Source: JBBROS01 sp965260995
GTDB taxonomy: Bacteria > Pseudomonadota > Alphaproteobacteria > Acetobacterales > Acetobacteraceae
NCBI GenBank assembly: GCA_965260995.1
Contig: CBDHCD010000003.1
Location: 1,736,001-1,800,000 of the forward strand
Length of the DNA stretch: 64,000 bases
Direction: 5' to 3'
Positions 52,615 to 62,702 of this stretch are shown in pieces (the stretch's first letter is position 1; every line of letters starts with the position of its first letter). Below the pieces are notes generated by a model that had not been told where the DNA came from, made no database searches, and saw only the letters and a list, made by a program, of their open reading frames with translations. The translations under genes were made by a program, and so were the position numbers.

Positions 52615-52644
52615 CACATGGGAGTCAATTCTACTCCGCTCAAG
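52615..52644 (-). promoter_or_regulatory. Sigma32-like heat-shock promoter of clpB
   Basis: On the minus strand CTTGAG (plus 52644-52639) is followed after 16 nt by CCCATGTG (52622-52615), close to the heat-shock consensus CTTGAA-N-CCCCATNT. It is about 84 nt upstream of clpB, as expected for a heat-shock chaperone. Confidence 0.65.
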
Positions 52645-52653
52645 AGGTTGCGC

Positions 52654-53247
52654 TCAGACCGCATCGCGCCGCAATGCCTCGTGGACACGCCGCCGCGCCT
52701 TGCCGATGCGTCCTACATCGGCAAGGCGCCGGTCGAGGAACGCCAGGGTGTCGGCGCTGTCGTCCGAGTAGTCGTTCAGCCAATAGAGGAGCGTGCTGCC
52801 ATAGACCCCAGCCAGGATGGCCCGCTTGGTATACCAACTGAAGTCAACCGAGGTGTCGCCGGCCGCGTGCCAAATGGCGTCCACGGTCCGCGCCGTGCAC
52901 CGCGCCGCAACGCCCGCCCGGCCCGGCACCGCCAGCAAGCCGAGGGCGCGCCGCACCGCGTCTTTGTGGGGTGCGTTCCGTTGCAAGCGCACGGCGATGA
53001 TTGAGCGCACCCGTTGCGGCGCCCGCAGGCCGGGCAGGTCGAGTGCCGCGGCGTCTTGCTCCATCCAGCGGTCGGCGAGGTCGCAGTAGGCTTCGACCAT
53101 CTCCACTGGCCCGCCCGGGAACAGGAGGTCGGCGTTGGGTCCCGCCGCCTCGGTCAGGGTTTCGACTGTCCAGCCCTGGAAGCCGACCAGTGGCAGCATC
53201 GCCTCGATCGCCTTGTCCCGCTCCGGACTGCGCTCCACCGGGGTCAT
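52654..53247 (-). CDS. coq9: COQ9-family ubiquinone biosynthesis protein
   Basis: 197 residues. MTPVERSPERDKAIEAMLPLVGFQGWTVETLTEAA resembles the TetR-like N-terminal fold of COQ9, then the lipid-binding part with VDFSWYTKRAILAGVYGSTLLYWLNDYSDDSADTLAFLDRRL, the COQ9 signature. Helps ubiquinone hydroxylation by COQ7 or its functional equivalent. Overlaps def (ATGA) as second gene of the operon. Confidence 0.9.
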   Translation of the reverse strand: MTPVERSPERDKAIEAMLPLVGFQGWTVETLTEAAGPNADLLFPGGPVEMVEAYCDLADRWMEQDAAALDLPGLRAPQRVRSIIAVRLQRNAPHKDAVRRALGLLAVPGRAGVAARCTARTVDAIWHAAGDTSVDFSWYTKRAILAGVYGSTLLYWLNDYSDDSADTLAFLDRRLADVGRIGKARRRVHEALRRDAV

Positions 53248-53810
53248 GGCCGGGGTGCCTGGCTGGGCGCTTGCGTGGGGATGGCAGCCTGGGCCCGCGC
53301 CAGTTCCTCGGTGAAGCCGAACAAGCTGAAATCGGTCATGCGCATTGGGTAGAGCACTCCGTCCAGGTGGTCGTATTCGTGCTGGACCACGCCGGCGTGG
53401 AAGCCGCTGGCGATGGTCCCGACCGGCTGACCTTCGGCATCCACACCGCCGTAGCGCACGCGCAGATGGCGGGGCACTGCCGCGCGGAGGCCGGGGATCG
53501 ACAGACAGCCCTCCCAGCGCAACACCCGCTCGTCGCCGAGCAACTCGAGCGTCGGGTTGATCACGACGGTGTTGCCCATCTCGCCGTCGCCCTCGGCCGG
53601 CTCAGTCCGGCCCGGCGGCACCCGGAACACGAACAACCGCCAGGGCACGTGCACCTGCGGCGCGGCGAGGCCGGCGCCTTGCGCGTCCTCCATCGTCTCG
53701 ATCATGTCGGCGACCAGCCGTTGCACCTCGGGGGCCGTCGGGTCTGGAACGGGCTCCGCTTTGGTCAGGAGCACGGGATGTCCCATGCGCGCGATCTTGA
53801 GGATGGCCAT
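53244..53810 (-). CDS. def: Peptide deformylase
   Basis: 188 residues. All three motifs are present: GAGLAAPQ (motif I), WEGCLSIPG (motif II, metal Cys) and QHEYDHLDG (motif III, metal histidines and catalytic Glu). Removes the formyl group from nascent N-termini. Start at ATG 53810. A C-terminal tail after FTEELARAQ is a little longer than usual. Confidence 0.95.
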   Translation of the reverse strand: MAILKIARMGHPVLLTKAEPVPDPTAPEVQRLVADMIETMEDAQGAGLAAPQVHVPWRLFVFRVPPGRTEPAEGDGEMGNTVVINPTLELLGDERVLRWEGCLSIPGLRAAVPRHLRVRYGGVDAEGQPVGTIASGFHAGVVQHEYDHLDGVLYPMRMTDFSLFGFTEELARAQAAIPTQAPSQAPRP

Positions 53811-54083
53811 CGGCGTGCTGCTCCCTACTACGGCGCGCCCCGGCGGGGTGTTCGCACCTTACCGGAATACCCTGCCCGAGTGAGCGCCCGAGGCAAGCGT
53901 CGAAACGTTCTGGACGTGATGGCTGTGAACAACGGGCCGCGGCGCGCCCGAGCCGGAGGTGAGCGCATGAAACTTTTTGGCGAAGGGCTGACTTGATGCT
54001 ATATCAGGCTTGGCCAACGGGCGGTTCTGCGCACCGTTGCGATGCTATGCCCAACCACAGGCTGATCAGGAGACAACACCCAA
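53811..54083. other. Divergent intergenic region between def and rpsU
   Basis: 273 nt that should hold promoters for both def and rpsU. I could not assign boxes with confidence. Confidence 0.5.
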
Positions 54084-54287
54084 GTGCAGGTTCTCGTCCG
54101 TGACAACAACGTTGATCAGGCGCTCAAGGCGCTTAAGAAGAAGATGCAGCGCGAAGGCGTGTTCCGGGAGATGAAGCTCCGGCGTCATTACGAGAAGCCG
54201 TCCGAGCGTCGGGCGCGCGAGGCCGCCGAAGCTGTCCGCCGCGCCCGCAAGATGGAGCGCAAGCGGCTAGAACGCGAAGGTTTCTGA
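54084..54287 (+). CDS. rpsU: 30S ribosomal protein S21
   Basis: 67 residues from GTG 54084. MQVLVRDNNVDQALKALKKKMQREGVFREMKLRRHYEKPSERRARE is a textbook bS21, ending KMERKRLEREGF. Cytoplasmic 30S component. In alphaproteobacteria S21 lies near COQ9 and def genes, as here. Confidence 0.97.
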   Translation: MQVLVRDNNVDQALKALKKKMQREGVFREMKLRRHYEKPSERRAREAAEAVRRARKMERKRLEREGF

Positions 54288-54628
54288 GCACCGGGCGCTG
54301 ATCGGGCTATCGGCAGAACTGCCACTCGGTCCGCCGCGGTGCCTCATTGTGGGCCGTAATGGCTTGCTTCCAGCTTCAGCAGTCGTTGTTGGATGCCTGC
54401 CTTGGCTCTTGCGCATCATGAAATTTTTGACGGAGTTCAGTCGACCTACTGCGTTGCGTGAGACGACATAGGCCGCTTAATCCCTCTTTATGTCAGAGCT
54501 TTCCAGCGACTCATCTCGTCCTCACAGAAAAGTGTGTTCGGGACGGCGGTAAAATTGCTGCATTGCCGCAAATCCGCCCCGATTTCACGCGGTAATATCC
54601 CGTGATTGATTAACGGGAGTGTCGAGAC
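54288..54628. other. Intergenic region upstream of a glycosyltransferase
   Basis: 341 nt without a gene. It includes AT-rich stretches and a short inverted repeat (cccgt/acggg, 54599-54617) directly upstream of the next ribosome site. No named element recognised. Confidence 0.5.
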
Positions 54629-55681
54629 ATGCGTATTGGACAAATCGCCCCGTTGCACGAAGCCGTCCCGCCGAAGCTCTACGGTGGCACGGAGCGCGTG
54701 GTATCGTTCCTGACGGAAGAACTCGTTGCCATGGGACACGAGGTGACCTTGTTCGCCAGCGGCGACAGTGTCACCTCCGCCCGGCTCGAGCCGATCTGGC
54801 CGCGCGCTCTCCGGCTCGACCCGGCGATCCGCGATCCGATCGCGCCGCATATGCTGCTGATGGAGGCCGCTCGTCGCCAGGCCGACGAGTTCGATGTGCT
54901 GCACTTCCATATGGACTACTGGCCGTTCAGCTTGTTTGGCCGTCAACGCACGCCGTTCGTCACCACAATGCACGGTCGGCTTGATTTGGCCGAGCTGCAG
55001 CCGGTGTTCGACACGTTTCCCAACGTGCCGATGGTGTCGATCAGCAATAGCCAACGGACCCCGTTGCCGCAGGCCAATTACGTGGCCACCGTGCATCACG
55101 GCATCCCGGCCGGGTTGCTGACGCCCCGGCCGGTCAAGCCCGAATACCTCGCCTTCCTCGGACGCATCGCCCCGGAGAAGCGGCCCGACCGCGCCATCCG
55201 CATCGCGCGCGCCGCCGGCATTCCGCTCAAGATGGCCGCCAAGGTGGACCGAGTCGATCAAGTCTATTTCGATACGGTGATCCGCCCGATGCTGGACGAG
55301 GGCGGTGCGGAGCTGATCGGCGAGATCAGCGATGCCGAGAAGCCCGATTTTCTCAGCGGCGCCGTCGGCCTGCTGATGCCAATTGATTGGCCAGAGCCGT
55401 TCGGCTTGGTGATGATCGAGGCGATGGCTTGCGGCACGCCGGTGATCGCGTTCAATCACGGCTCAGTGCCGGAGATCATCGAGGACGGCGTGACCGGCTT
55501 CATCGTCCATGACGAGATCGCCGCGGTCGCCGCGGTCAGGCGGCTCGATGGTTTGTCGCGTCAGGTGGTGCGGGAACGGTTCGACGTGCGCTTCACCGCC
55601 CGGCGCATGGCGGAGGACTATCTTTCGGTATACCGCAGCCTCGCTGGCGAGCAGCGTTCCGTGCTGCGCGCCAGCCGCTGA
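54629..55681 (+). CDS. Glycosyltransferase family 4 protein
   Basis: 350 residues. MRIGQIAPLHEAVPPKLYGGTERVVSFLTEELVAMGHEVTLFASG is the diagnostic start of a GT4 group widespread in alphaproteobacteria. Later DVLHFHMDYWPFSLF, YLAFLGRIAPEKRPDRAI, LIGEISDAEKPDFLSGA and PEPFGLVMIEAMACGTPVIAFNHGSVPEII give the GT-B donor site with E-x7-E. Stand-alone gene, not part of the window's left-end glycan block. Acceptor unknown. It is followed at once by a strong terminator hairpin. Confidence 0.9.
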   Translation: MRIGQIAPLHEAVPPKLYGGTERVVSFLTEELVAMGHEVTLFASGDSVTSARLEPIWPRALRLDPAIRDPIAPHMLLMEAARRQADEFDVLHFHMDYWPFSLFGRQRTPFVTTMHGRLDLAELQPVFDTFPNVPMVSISNSQRTPLPQANYVATVHHGIPAGLLTPRPVKPEYLAFLGRIAPEKRPDRAIRIARAAGIPLKMAAKVDRVDQVYFDTVIRPMLDEGGAELIGEISDAEKPDFLSGAVGLLMPIDWPEPFGLVMIEAMACGTPVIAFNHGSVPEIIEDGVTGFIVHDEIAAVAAVRRLDGLSRQVVRERFDVRFTARRMAEDYLSVYRSLAGEQRSVLRASR

Positions 55682-55687
55682 GTCTGG

Positions 55688-55716
55688 CTGAGCCCTCTCT
55701 CTCGGAGAGGGCTCAG
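55688..55716. terminator. Bidirectional terminator hairpin between GT4 and rbsK
   Basis: A perfect 12-bp stem ctgagccctctc/gagagggctcag with a 5-nt loop sits between two convergent genes and overlaps the rbsK stop. It can terminate from both sides, although no T-run is present. Confidence 0.75.
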
Positions 55717-56594
55717 GCCGTCCGCAGTCTCCGCTCCGTCTCTGCGGTGGTCGGCAGGCTTTTTTGAGAGCCCGCCCGGGTACAACATAGGGCGGCCGCG
55801 GCGCTGGCCCGCTCCAGCGCCTCCTTCAAGCTGAGGTTCCGGTCCAATCCCGCCGCCATCACGCCGGTGAAGCAATCGCCCGCCGCCGTGCTGTCGACCA
55901 CAGCCACGGTGTGCGCCGCGACCACTCCGGCGCCGTCGCTCCCGGCGTATTCCGCGCCGTCCGCTCCGAGCGTCCGCACCACCGTCACGCCGAGGCTCAT
56001 GTGCAATCCGGCCGCGGTTGCCTCGCTGCCGATGTGCTCGGCCAGCCATGCCGCCTCGTGCTCGTTGACGACGAGGACGTCCACGGCCCGCAACGCCTTG
56101 CGCGGCAAGGCCGAGGCCGGCGCCAGGTTCAGCACCACGCGCGCGCCCTGGACTCGTTGAATCAGCGCCGCCGTCTCCGCGGCCGGCACCTCCATTTGCA
56201 GCATCAGCGTGTGGCCCGCCCCGAGCAGCGCATCCTCGACCTGGCTCGCGCGCGCGTTCAGGTTCGCCCCCGACCCGACCGCGATTTGGTTGCGCCCTTC
56301 CCGGTCGGTGCAAATCGCGGCGCAGCCCGTCGACTCGGCCACGCGCACGACCCGGGACACGTCGACCCCGGCGCGTCGCAAGCCGGCGAGCGCGCCGTCA
56401 GCCAACGCGTCGTCCCCGACCGCGCCGGCCATCGCCACGCGCGCGCCGTCGAGCGCGGCGGCGACGGCTTGGTTGGCGCCCTTGCCGCCGGCCTCGATGC
56501 GGGTCGCCGGGCCGAGCACCGTCTCACCCGGCACTGGCAGGCGCTCCACCGCGAAGATCAGGTCGAGGTTGATCGAGCCGAACACGGTGATCAC
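55713..56594 (-). CDS. rbsK: Ribokinase (PfkB family)
   Basis: 293 residues from GTG 56594. PfkB motifs: VFGSINLDLIFAVERLPVPGE, GGKGANQAVAAA (substrate-binding), VLNLAPASALP, VVNEHEAAWL, LGVTVVRTLGADGAEY and the anion-hole/catalytic DSTAAGDCFTGVMAAGL. The usual AAGDTF reads AAGDCF, with the catalytic Asp kept. Phosphorylates ribose or a similar sugar or nucleoside. Downstream of thyX on the same strand. Confidence 0.9.
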   Translation of the reverse strand: MITVFGSINLDLIFAVERLPVPGETVLGPATRIEAGGKGANQAVAAALDGARVAMAGAVGDDALADGALAGLRRAGVDVSRVVRVAESTGCAAICTDREGRNQIAVGSGANLNARASQVEDALLGAGHTLMLQMEVPAAETAALIQRVQGARVVLNLAPASALPRKALRAVDVLVVNEHEAAWLAEHIGSEATAAGLHMSLGVTVVRTLGADGAEYAGSDGAGVVAAHTVAVVDSTAAGDCFTGVMAAGLDRNLSLKEALERASAAAALCCTRAGSQKSLPTTAETERRLRTA

Positions 56595-56616
56595 GCCTGC
56601 TTTCCCACTGTTTCGT

Positions 56617-57537
56617 TCATTGGCCTAGCACGCCCATCAGCTCGCCCCATTCCCGCTTCGAGAGGCCGCTGTCGCCTTGCCCCACCGCCTCGCCTGCCAC
56701 CATCCGACGCACCACGGCCAGCATGCCGGCCGAGAGAGTCACGGCGCCCAACCGATACTCCTGGAAGGCTGCGAACGTCGCCGGCACCCAGGCGCGCACC
56801 ATGTCCAACATGGCTTCGGCATAGGCTCGGATCTCATATTGCGCATGAGAGTCAGCTCGTAAGGACAAAAAACTTAACAAATTATGCAGGTCAGACTTCC
56901 AATACCATTGCGTGTAGGTGTTGAGCGTCAGGTTGATGCGGGCCAGCTCCCGCGCCAGGCCTTGCCGGTCCGGGTCGGCCCCGTCTTCGTTCAGCATGTG
57001 CGCGTAGTGGTCGTAGGTTTGCATCGCGTCGGCGCGCAAAAGGTGCAGCACTTCCGTCGCCTCGCCGCCTTGCAGCACCGCCCCCCTGCCCTGCCGGTTG
57101 CTGCTGCTCTGGGCTGCCAGGTGTTCCGGCGCGGGCAGGTAGAACTCGCGGTCGAGGATGGAGTAGCGGGCCGAGTGCTCGTTGACGCTGGCCATGCGGT
57201 GGCGGATCCACTGCCGGGCGACGAAGATGGGAAGTTTCACGTGAAACTTCATCTCGCACATCTCGAACGGGGTGCTGTGGCGGTGGCGCATCAAGTAGCG
57301 GATCAGCCCGGCGTCCTCGCTCACCCTGCGCGTGCCGCGGCCGTAGCTGACGCGCGCGGCCTGCACGACGGCCGAGTCGTCGCCCATGTAGTCGATCACG
57401 CGCACGAAGCCGTGGTCGAGCACCGGGACGGCGTCGTAGAGCATGGCTTCGAGGGCCGGGACGGTGGCCCGCCGGGTGGTGTGCCGGGCTTGTTGCTGGG
57501 TGGCGATCTCGGCGTGCTGGTCTGGGGTCAAAGTCAT
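56617..57537 (-). CDS. thyX: FAD-dependent thymidylate synthase ThyX
   Basis: 306 residues. ThyX signature RHRMASVNEHSARYS (RHRxxSxNExSxRY) is present, with LMRHRHSTPFEMCEMKFHV and LNTYTQWYWKSDLHNLLSFLSLRADSHAQYEIRAYAE for FAD/dUMP binding. Methylates dUMP using CH2-THF and FAD. ATG 57537. Directly divergent from the tmRNA gene. Confidence 0.96.
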   Translation of the reverse strand: MTLTPDQHAEIATQQQARHTTRRATVPALEAMLYDAVPVLDHGFVRVIDYMGDDSAVVQAARVSYGRGTRRVSEDAGLIRYLMRHRHSTPFEMCEMKFHVKLPIFVARQWIRHRMASVNEHSARYSILDREFYLPAPEHLAAQSSSNRQGRGAVLQGGEATEVLHLLRADAMQTYDHYAHMLNEDGADPDRQGLARELARINLTLNTYTQWYWKSDLHNLLSFLSLRADSHAQYEIRAYAEAMLDMVRAWVPATFAAFQEYRLGAVTLSAGMLAVVRRMVAGEAVGQGDSGLSKREWGELMGVLGQ

Positions 57538-57579
57538 GCGCCACCCCCTAGCATCCCGCCTCGAACACGCCTACATGTC

Positions 57580-57850
57580 TCAGTGCCGGTCGCTCCGGCT
57601 ATGGTGATAAACGTGGGTTGGAATAATCGTTGTGGACCCGGGGGCAGTGCCCGGCGCCTCCACCACTCGCCTCGGCGGGACCAAGGGGGCGAAACAGGCT
57701 CGACACGCGTGGTAAAGAACCTTCTTTTGCTCGGCATGATACCGCCGTTATCGGGTCATATCACAAGTGCCAATGACAATCATGAGGCGCTCGCTGTCGC
57801 TGCATAAGTGACAAGCGCGGTTCGGGGGGCACCGGGCAACAGAAGCCCCC
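57580..57850 (+). ncRNA. ssrA: Permuted two-piece tmRNA (ssrA)
   Basis: The acceptor piece ends ccggg-ggcagtg-cccgg (T-arm) then cgcctccacca with its CCA at 57663-57665. A 19-nt spacer (57666-57684) follows, and the coding piece starts at 57685 with gggggcgaaacaggctcgac. Its gggggcg pairs with cgcctcc to form the acceptor stem. The tag frame at 57769-57807 reads ANDNHEALAVAA then taa, the alphaproteobacterial type. This is the circularly permuted tmRNA organisation. Outer ends are approximate. It rescues stalled ribosomes with SmpB. Confidence 0.93.
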
Positions 57851-57858
57851 TACTTCTC

Positions 57859-59436
57859 CTATTTGCGCTCTATGTTCCAGAACACTGGCAGCCCCGCCAG
57901 CACCCCGCTTAGGTTGGCCCGGAACGCGCTCTGCTGAAATTGTTGCCCGAGTGGGATGTAGGGCACCTCTTTGAACGCCTGAACTTGGATCGTCGCCGCC
58001 AGCCTTTGCTGCGCCGGCAATCCGTCCGTCCGGAACCACGCCTCGCGCAACGCCTCGATCCTGGGCGCGTCCGGCCACCCCGGCGCGGCGCGGCGTCCGT
58101 TGCCGCGGAGGAACACGTTGGTCGCCGGCGTCAGATGGTCGGTGCCGGACCAGCTCGTCTGGAACACGCTCCAGCCGCCCTGGGTCGGCGGCTCCATACT
58201 GGTCCGCCGCTGCACCGCCGTCCCCCAATCTATCGTCTGCGCGTCGAGGTTGAGTCCCAGCTTGCGGAAGAGGTCGGCGGTCACCTCGGCCAGTGCGTAG
58301 GTGCTTGGGATGTCCGTCGGCACCAAGAGCGCCACTTGCTCTCCTTTGTAGCCCGACTCCGTCACCAAACGCCGGCTGCGATCTAAGTCCCGCGCCCTGG
58401 TCAGCGCCTCCATGCCGGCGGTGTTGGCCAAGGGGGTGCCGGGGCAAAAGTAGCCAACCCCGTCTGCCCAGAGCTGCCGGTCCGTCCCCGTCACCGCCTG
58501 CATGTAGTCCGATTGCTGCACGGCGCTGACGATGGCCCGGCGCAGGGCCGGGTTGTCGAACGGCGGCTGCAACTGGTTGAACCGCATGGTGCCGATGATC
58601 CCGGTCGGGTCCTGTGTCCGCACCACCAGGGCCTTATCGGCCCGCAGCAACGGCAGCAGGTCCGGGTTCGACACCAGCCACCAATCGACTTCGCCCTGCC
58701 GCAAGGCGGCGCTCGCGGTGGCCGGGTCCTGGATGATCTTCCACTCGATCCGGTCGAACCACGCTCGCTTCGGCCCGGCGGTGCGCGACGCCGTTCCCTC
58801 CGTCCGCGGCTCGTACTGATCGAAGCGGGCGTAGGCCACACGGTCGCCGGGCACCCGCTCGTTGACCAGGTAGCGGTAGGGGCCGCTGCCGACCATCTCC
58901 GTCACCTGCTTGAACGGGTCCGTGCTCGCCAGTCGTTCCGGCATGATGACGCAGGCGCTGGGCGACGTCTTGCCCAGCGCGTCCGGCAGCAAGGGGAAAG
59001 GATGCTTGAGCCGGAACAGGATGGTGCGGTCGTCGGGTGCGGAGAGGTCATCGGTCGCTGCCATCAGCGCCTGTCCGAACCCGTCCCGGGCGCCCCAGCG
59101 CCGGATGCTGGCGACGCAATCCCGCGCCAGCACCGGCGTTGTGTCGTGGAACATCAGGCCGGGCCGCAGCACGAGGCGCCACGCCAAGCCGTCCGCCTCG
59201 GGGCCTGCTCGCTCCAGCATCTGCGGCCGGGCGACGAAACCGGCGTCTTGGCCGAACAGGGTGTCGAACACCAGGAAGCCGTGATCGCGCGTCTGGTAGG
59301 AGGTCGTCCAGACCGGGTCGAGCACCGCCAGATCGGCTTGCGGCACGAAGCGCAGCACCCGGCGCTCCGCGCCACGACTGATCGAGGGGGCGGCCAGCGC
59401 CGCCGCTGCCGCCGTCACGAAGTCCCGTCGCCGCAT
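57859..59436 (-). CDS. Extracellular solute-binding protein, family 5 (dipeptide/oligopeptide type)
   Basis: 525 residues from ATG 59436, with GGAGGAG 5 nt upstream. MRRRDFVTAAAAALAAPS is a Tat-type signal. The mature protein has RVLRFVPQADLAVLDPVWTTSYQTRDHGFLVFDTLFG, MVGSGPYRYLVNERVPGDRVAYARFDQY, MRFNQLQPPFDNPALRRAIVSAV and YIPLGQQFQQSAFRANLSGV, the SBP_bac_5 family. Imports or senses a peptide or similar ligand; no permease or ATPase adjoins it in this window, so the partners must be elsewhere. Confidence 0.9.
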   Translation of the reverse strand: MRRRDFVTAAAAALAAPSISRGAERRVLRFVPQADLAVLDPVWTTSYQTRDHGFLVFDTLFGQDAGFVARPQMLERAGPEADGLAWRLVLRPGLMFHDTTPVLARDCVASIRRWGARDGFGQALMAATDDLSAPDDRTILFRLKHPFPLLPDALGKTSPSACVIMPERLASTDPFKQVTEMVGSGPYRYLVNERVPGDRVAYARFDQYEPRTEGTASRTAGPKRAWFDRIEWKIIQDPATASAALRQGEVDWWLVSNPDLLPLLRADKALVVRTQDPTGIIGTMRFNQLQPPFDNPALRRAIVSAVQQSDYMQAVTGTDRQLWADGVGYFCPGTPLANTAGMEALTRARDLDRSRRLVTESGYKGEQVALLVPTDIPSTYALAEVTADLFRKLGLNLDAQTIDWGTAVQRRTSMEPPTQGGWSVFQTSWSGTDHLTPATNVFLRGNGRRAAPGWPDAPRIEALREAWFRTDGLPAQQRLAATIQVQAFKEVPYIPLGQQFQQSAFRANLSGVLAGLPVFWNIERK

Positions 59437-59520
59437 ACGCTCCTCCATCTCTCGAAGCACGATGCTGACACGCTTTCGCACCCGTTCCCAACCCGGTCCT
59501 GAACGGGTAAGGGTGCGCTG

Positions 59521-60069
59521 ATGGAAGATGACGAAAACGGCGCTCCGCCCCCGCGCCCCGAGAGCCTGCTGCCCTACGACATCTGGACTGAGGAGGCGTT
59601 GCGCGCCGTCGTCGTCCGCGCCCTCGCCCACGTCGGCGCGGAGGGGATGCCTGGCGACCACCACTTCTACATTAGCTTTCGCACCGACCGACCCGGCGTT
59701 GCCGTGCCGCAGCGACTGCTGAGCCAGTACCCGCACGAGATGACCATCGTGCTGCAGCACCAGTTCTGGGACCTGACTATTGATGAGCCGGGGGGTTGGT
59801 TCAGCGTCGGCCTCAGCTTCGGCGGCGTGCCGACCACGCTGACCGTTCCGTTCATCGCCGTCACCGCTTTCGCCGATCCGCAGGTGCAATTCGGCTTGCG
59901 CTTCCGCGCGCCGGAAGAGGAGGCGGCCAACGACGAGGCGGGCGACCCGTCCGAGGCTGCCGAGGCCGGACCAGAAGCGGACGTCGAACCCAAGTCAGAC
60001 CCCGATGGCGAGGCGCCGCAGGTCGTCAGCCTGGATGCCTTTCGCAAACGCCCCCCCACGAAGGAGTAA
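59521..60069 (+). CDS. sspB: ClpXP adaptor SspB family protein
   Basis: 182 residues. The core LPYDIWTEEALRAVVVRALAHVGAEGMPGDHHFYISFRTDRPGV, LLSQYPHEMTIVLQHQFWDLTIDE and FSVGLSFGGVPTTLTVPFIAVTAFADPQVQFGLRF is the SspB fold of alphaproteobacteria. The acidic linker and the C-terminal VVSLDAFRKR, a likely ClpX-docking motif, complete it. Delivers ssrA-tagged proteins to ClpXP. It sits 1.7 kb from ssrA, a functional neighbour. Confidence 0.9.
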   Translation: MEDDENGAPPPRPESLLPYDIWTEEALRAVVVRALAHVGAEGMPGDHHFYISFRTDRPGVAVPQRLLSQYPHEMTIVLQHQFWDLTIDEPGGWFSVGLSFGGVPTTLTVPFIAVTAFADPQVQFGLRFRAPEEEAANDEAGDPSEAAEAGPEADVEPKSDPDGEAPQVVSLDAFRKRPPTKE

Positions 60070-60072
60070 GCC

Positions 60073-61729
<1,657 letters not shown>

Positions 61730-61730
<1 letters not shown>

Positions 61731-62131
61731 TGCGCTTCACCGTCGACCGCCTCGACCACGTCGTGCTGAACTGCCTCGACATCGAGATCACGGCATCGTG
61801 GTATCAACGCGTGCTCGGGATGGAACGCGAGGACTTCGGCGAGGACCGCCGCACCGCCCTCAAGTTCGGCGGCCAGAAGCTGAACCTGCGGCCGCACGAT
61901 ACCGACGCCGGCGCGTGGATCGCGGCCAGCAACACCGAGCCGGGCGCGGCCGATCTGTGCTTCATCGCCGCCGTCGGGCCGGATGACGTGGTGGATCACC
62001 TGAACACGTGCGGCGTCGCCATCGAGAGCGGCCCGGCGGCCCGCACCGGCGCGCTCGGCCCGATCCAGTCCGTTTATTGCCGCGACCCGGACGGCAACCT
62101 GGTCGAGATCGCGTCCTACCTCGATCGTTAG
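61730..62131 (+). CDS. VOC/glyoxalase family protein
   Basis: 133 residues. DRLDHVVLNCLDIEITASWYQRVLGMEREDF, RTALKFGGQKLNLRP, DLCFIAAVGPDDVVDHLNTCGVAIESGPAAR and IQSVYCRDPDGNLVEIASY make two beta-alpha-beta-beta-beta modules of the vicinal oxygen chelate fold, with metal-site His9 and Glu near the end. Exact reaction unknown (glyoxalase, dioxygenase or resistance-type). Confidence 0.85.
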
Positions 62132-62145
62132 CCGCTTGCCCCGCC

Positions 62146-62697
62146 ATGCCTGACCGCTCCAACCAGAGGCCGATCGGCTTCGCATCGCTCGCGCTGTTCC
62201 TGGCCTGCATCCCCGCCGCCAACTGGATGATCGGGCATGTCGGCACCGTTTGCGTGCCGCAAGGGCCGTGCCTGGTCCCGGTGGCGCCCGGACTGCTGGC
62301 TCCGTCCGGTGTGCTGGCCGCCGGGGCGGCCCTGGTGTTGCGCGACGTGGTGCAGCGTTGCCTGGGCCTTGGATGGGGGTTCGCCGCCGTCCTGGCCGGC
62401 GCGGCGCTCTCCGCCTTCGTGGCGCCGCCCGCGCTCGTGCTGGCGTCCTGCGCCGCCTTCCTGCTGAGCGAGACCGCGGACCTGGCCGTCTATACCCCGC
62501 TGCAACGCCGCGGGCTCGTGCTGGCCGTGGTCGCCTCGTCTGGTCTCGGCCTCGTGGTGGACAGCGTCGTGTTCCTGCACCTCGCCTTCGGCAGCCTCGA
62601 TTTCCTGCCCGGCCAGGTCGTCGGCAAGGTGTGGGCGGTGCTGGTCAGCATTCCGTTGATCCGGCTGCTGCGCCGGGTCGCGCCCACGCCGGCCTGA
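62146..62697 (+). CDS. VUT family queuosine precursor transporter (YhhQ-like)
   Basis: 183 residues from ATG 62146 with about five hydrophobic segments: FASLALFLACIPAANWMIG, LLAPSGVLAAGAALVLRDVVQRCLG, FAAVLAGAALSAFVAPPALVLASCAAFLLSETADL, LVLAVVASSGLGLVVDSVVFL, and VVGKVWAVLVSIPLI. The 'SETADLAVYTPLQ' and 'RDVVQ' motifs are those of the VUT family that imports queuosine precursors. Directly upstream of queA and tgt, which agrees with that role. Confidence 0.87.
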   Translation: MPDRSNQRPIGFASLALFLACIPAANWMIGHVGTVCVPQGPCLVPVAPGLLAPSGVLAAGAALVLRDVVQRCLGLGWGFAAVLAGAALSAFVAPPALVLASCAAFLLSETADLAVYTPLQRRGLVLAVVASSGLGLVVDSVVFLHLAFGSLDFLPGQVVGKVWAVLVSIPLIRLLRRVAPTPA

Positions 62698-62702
62698 ACA
62701 GG

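Noticed and set aside
57761..58447. 228-codon minus-strand frame over the tmRNA and binding-protein gene
   Set aside because: It overlaps a well-supported solute-binding protein in another frame and the tmRNA; product has no motif.
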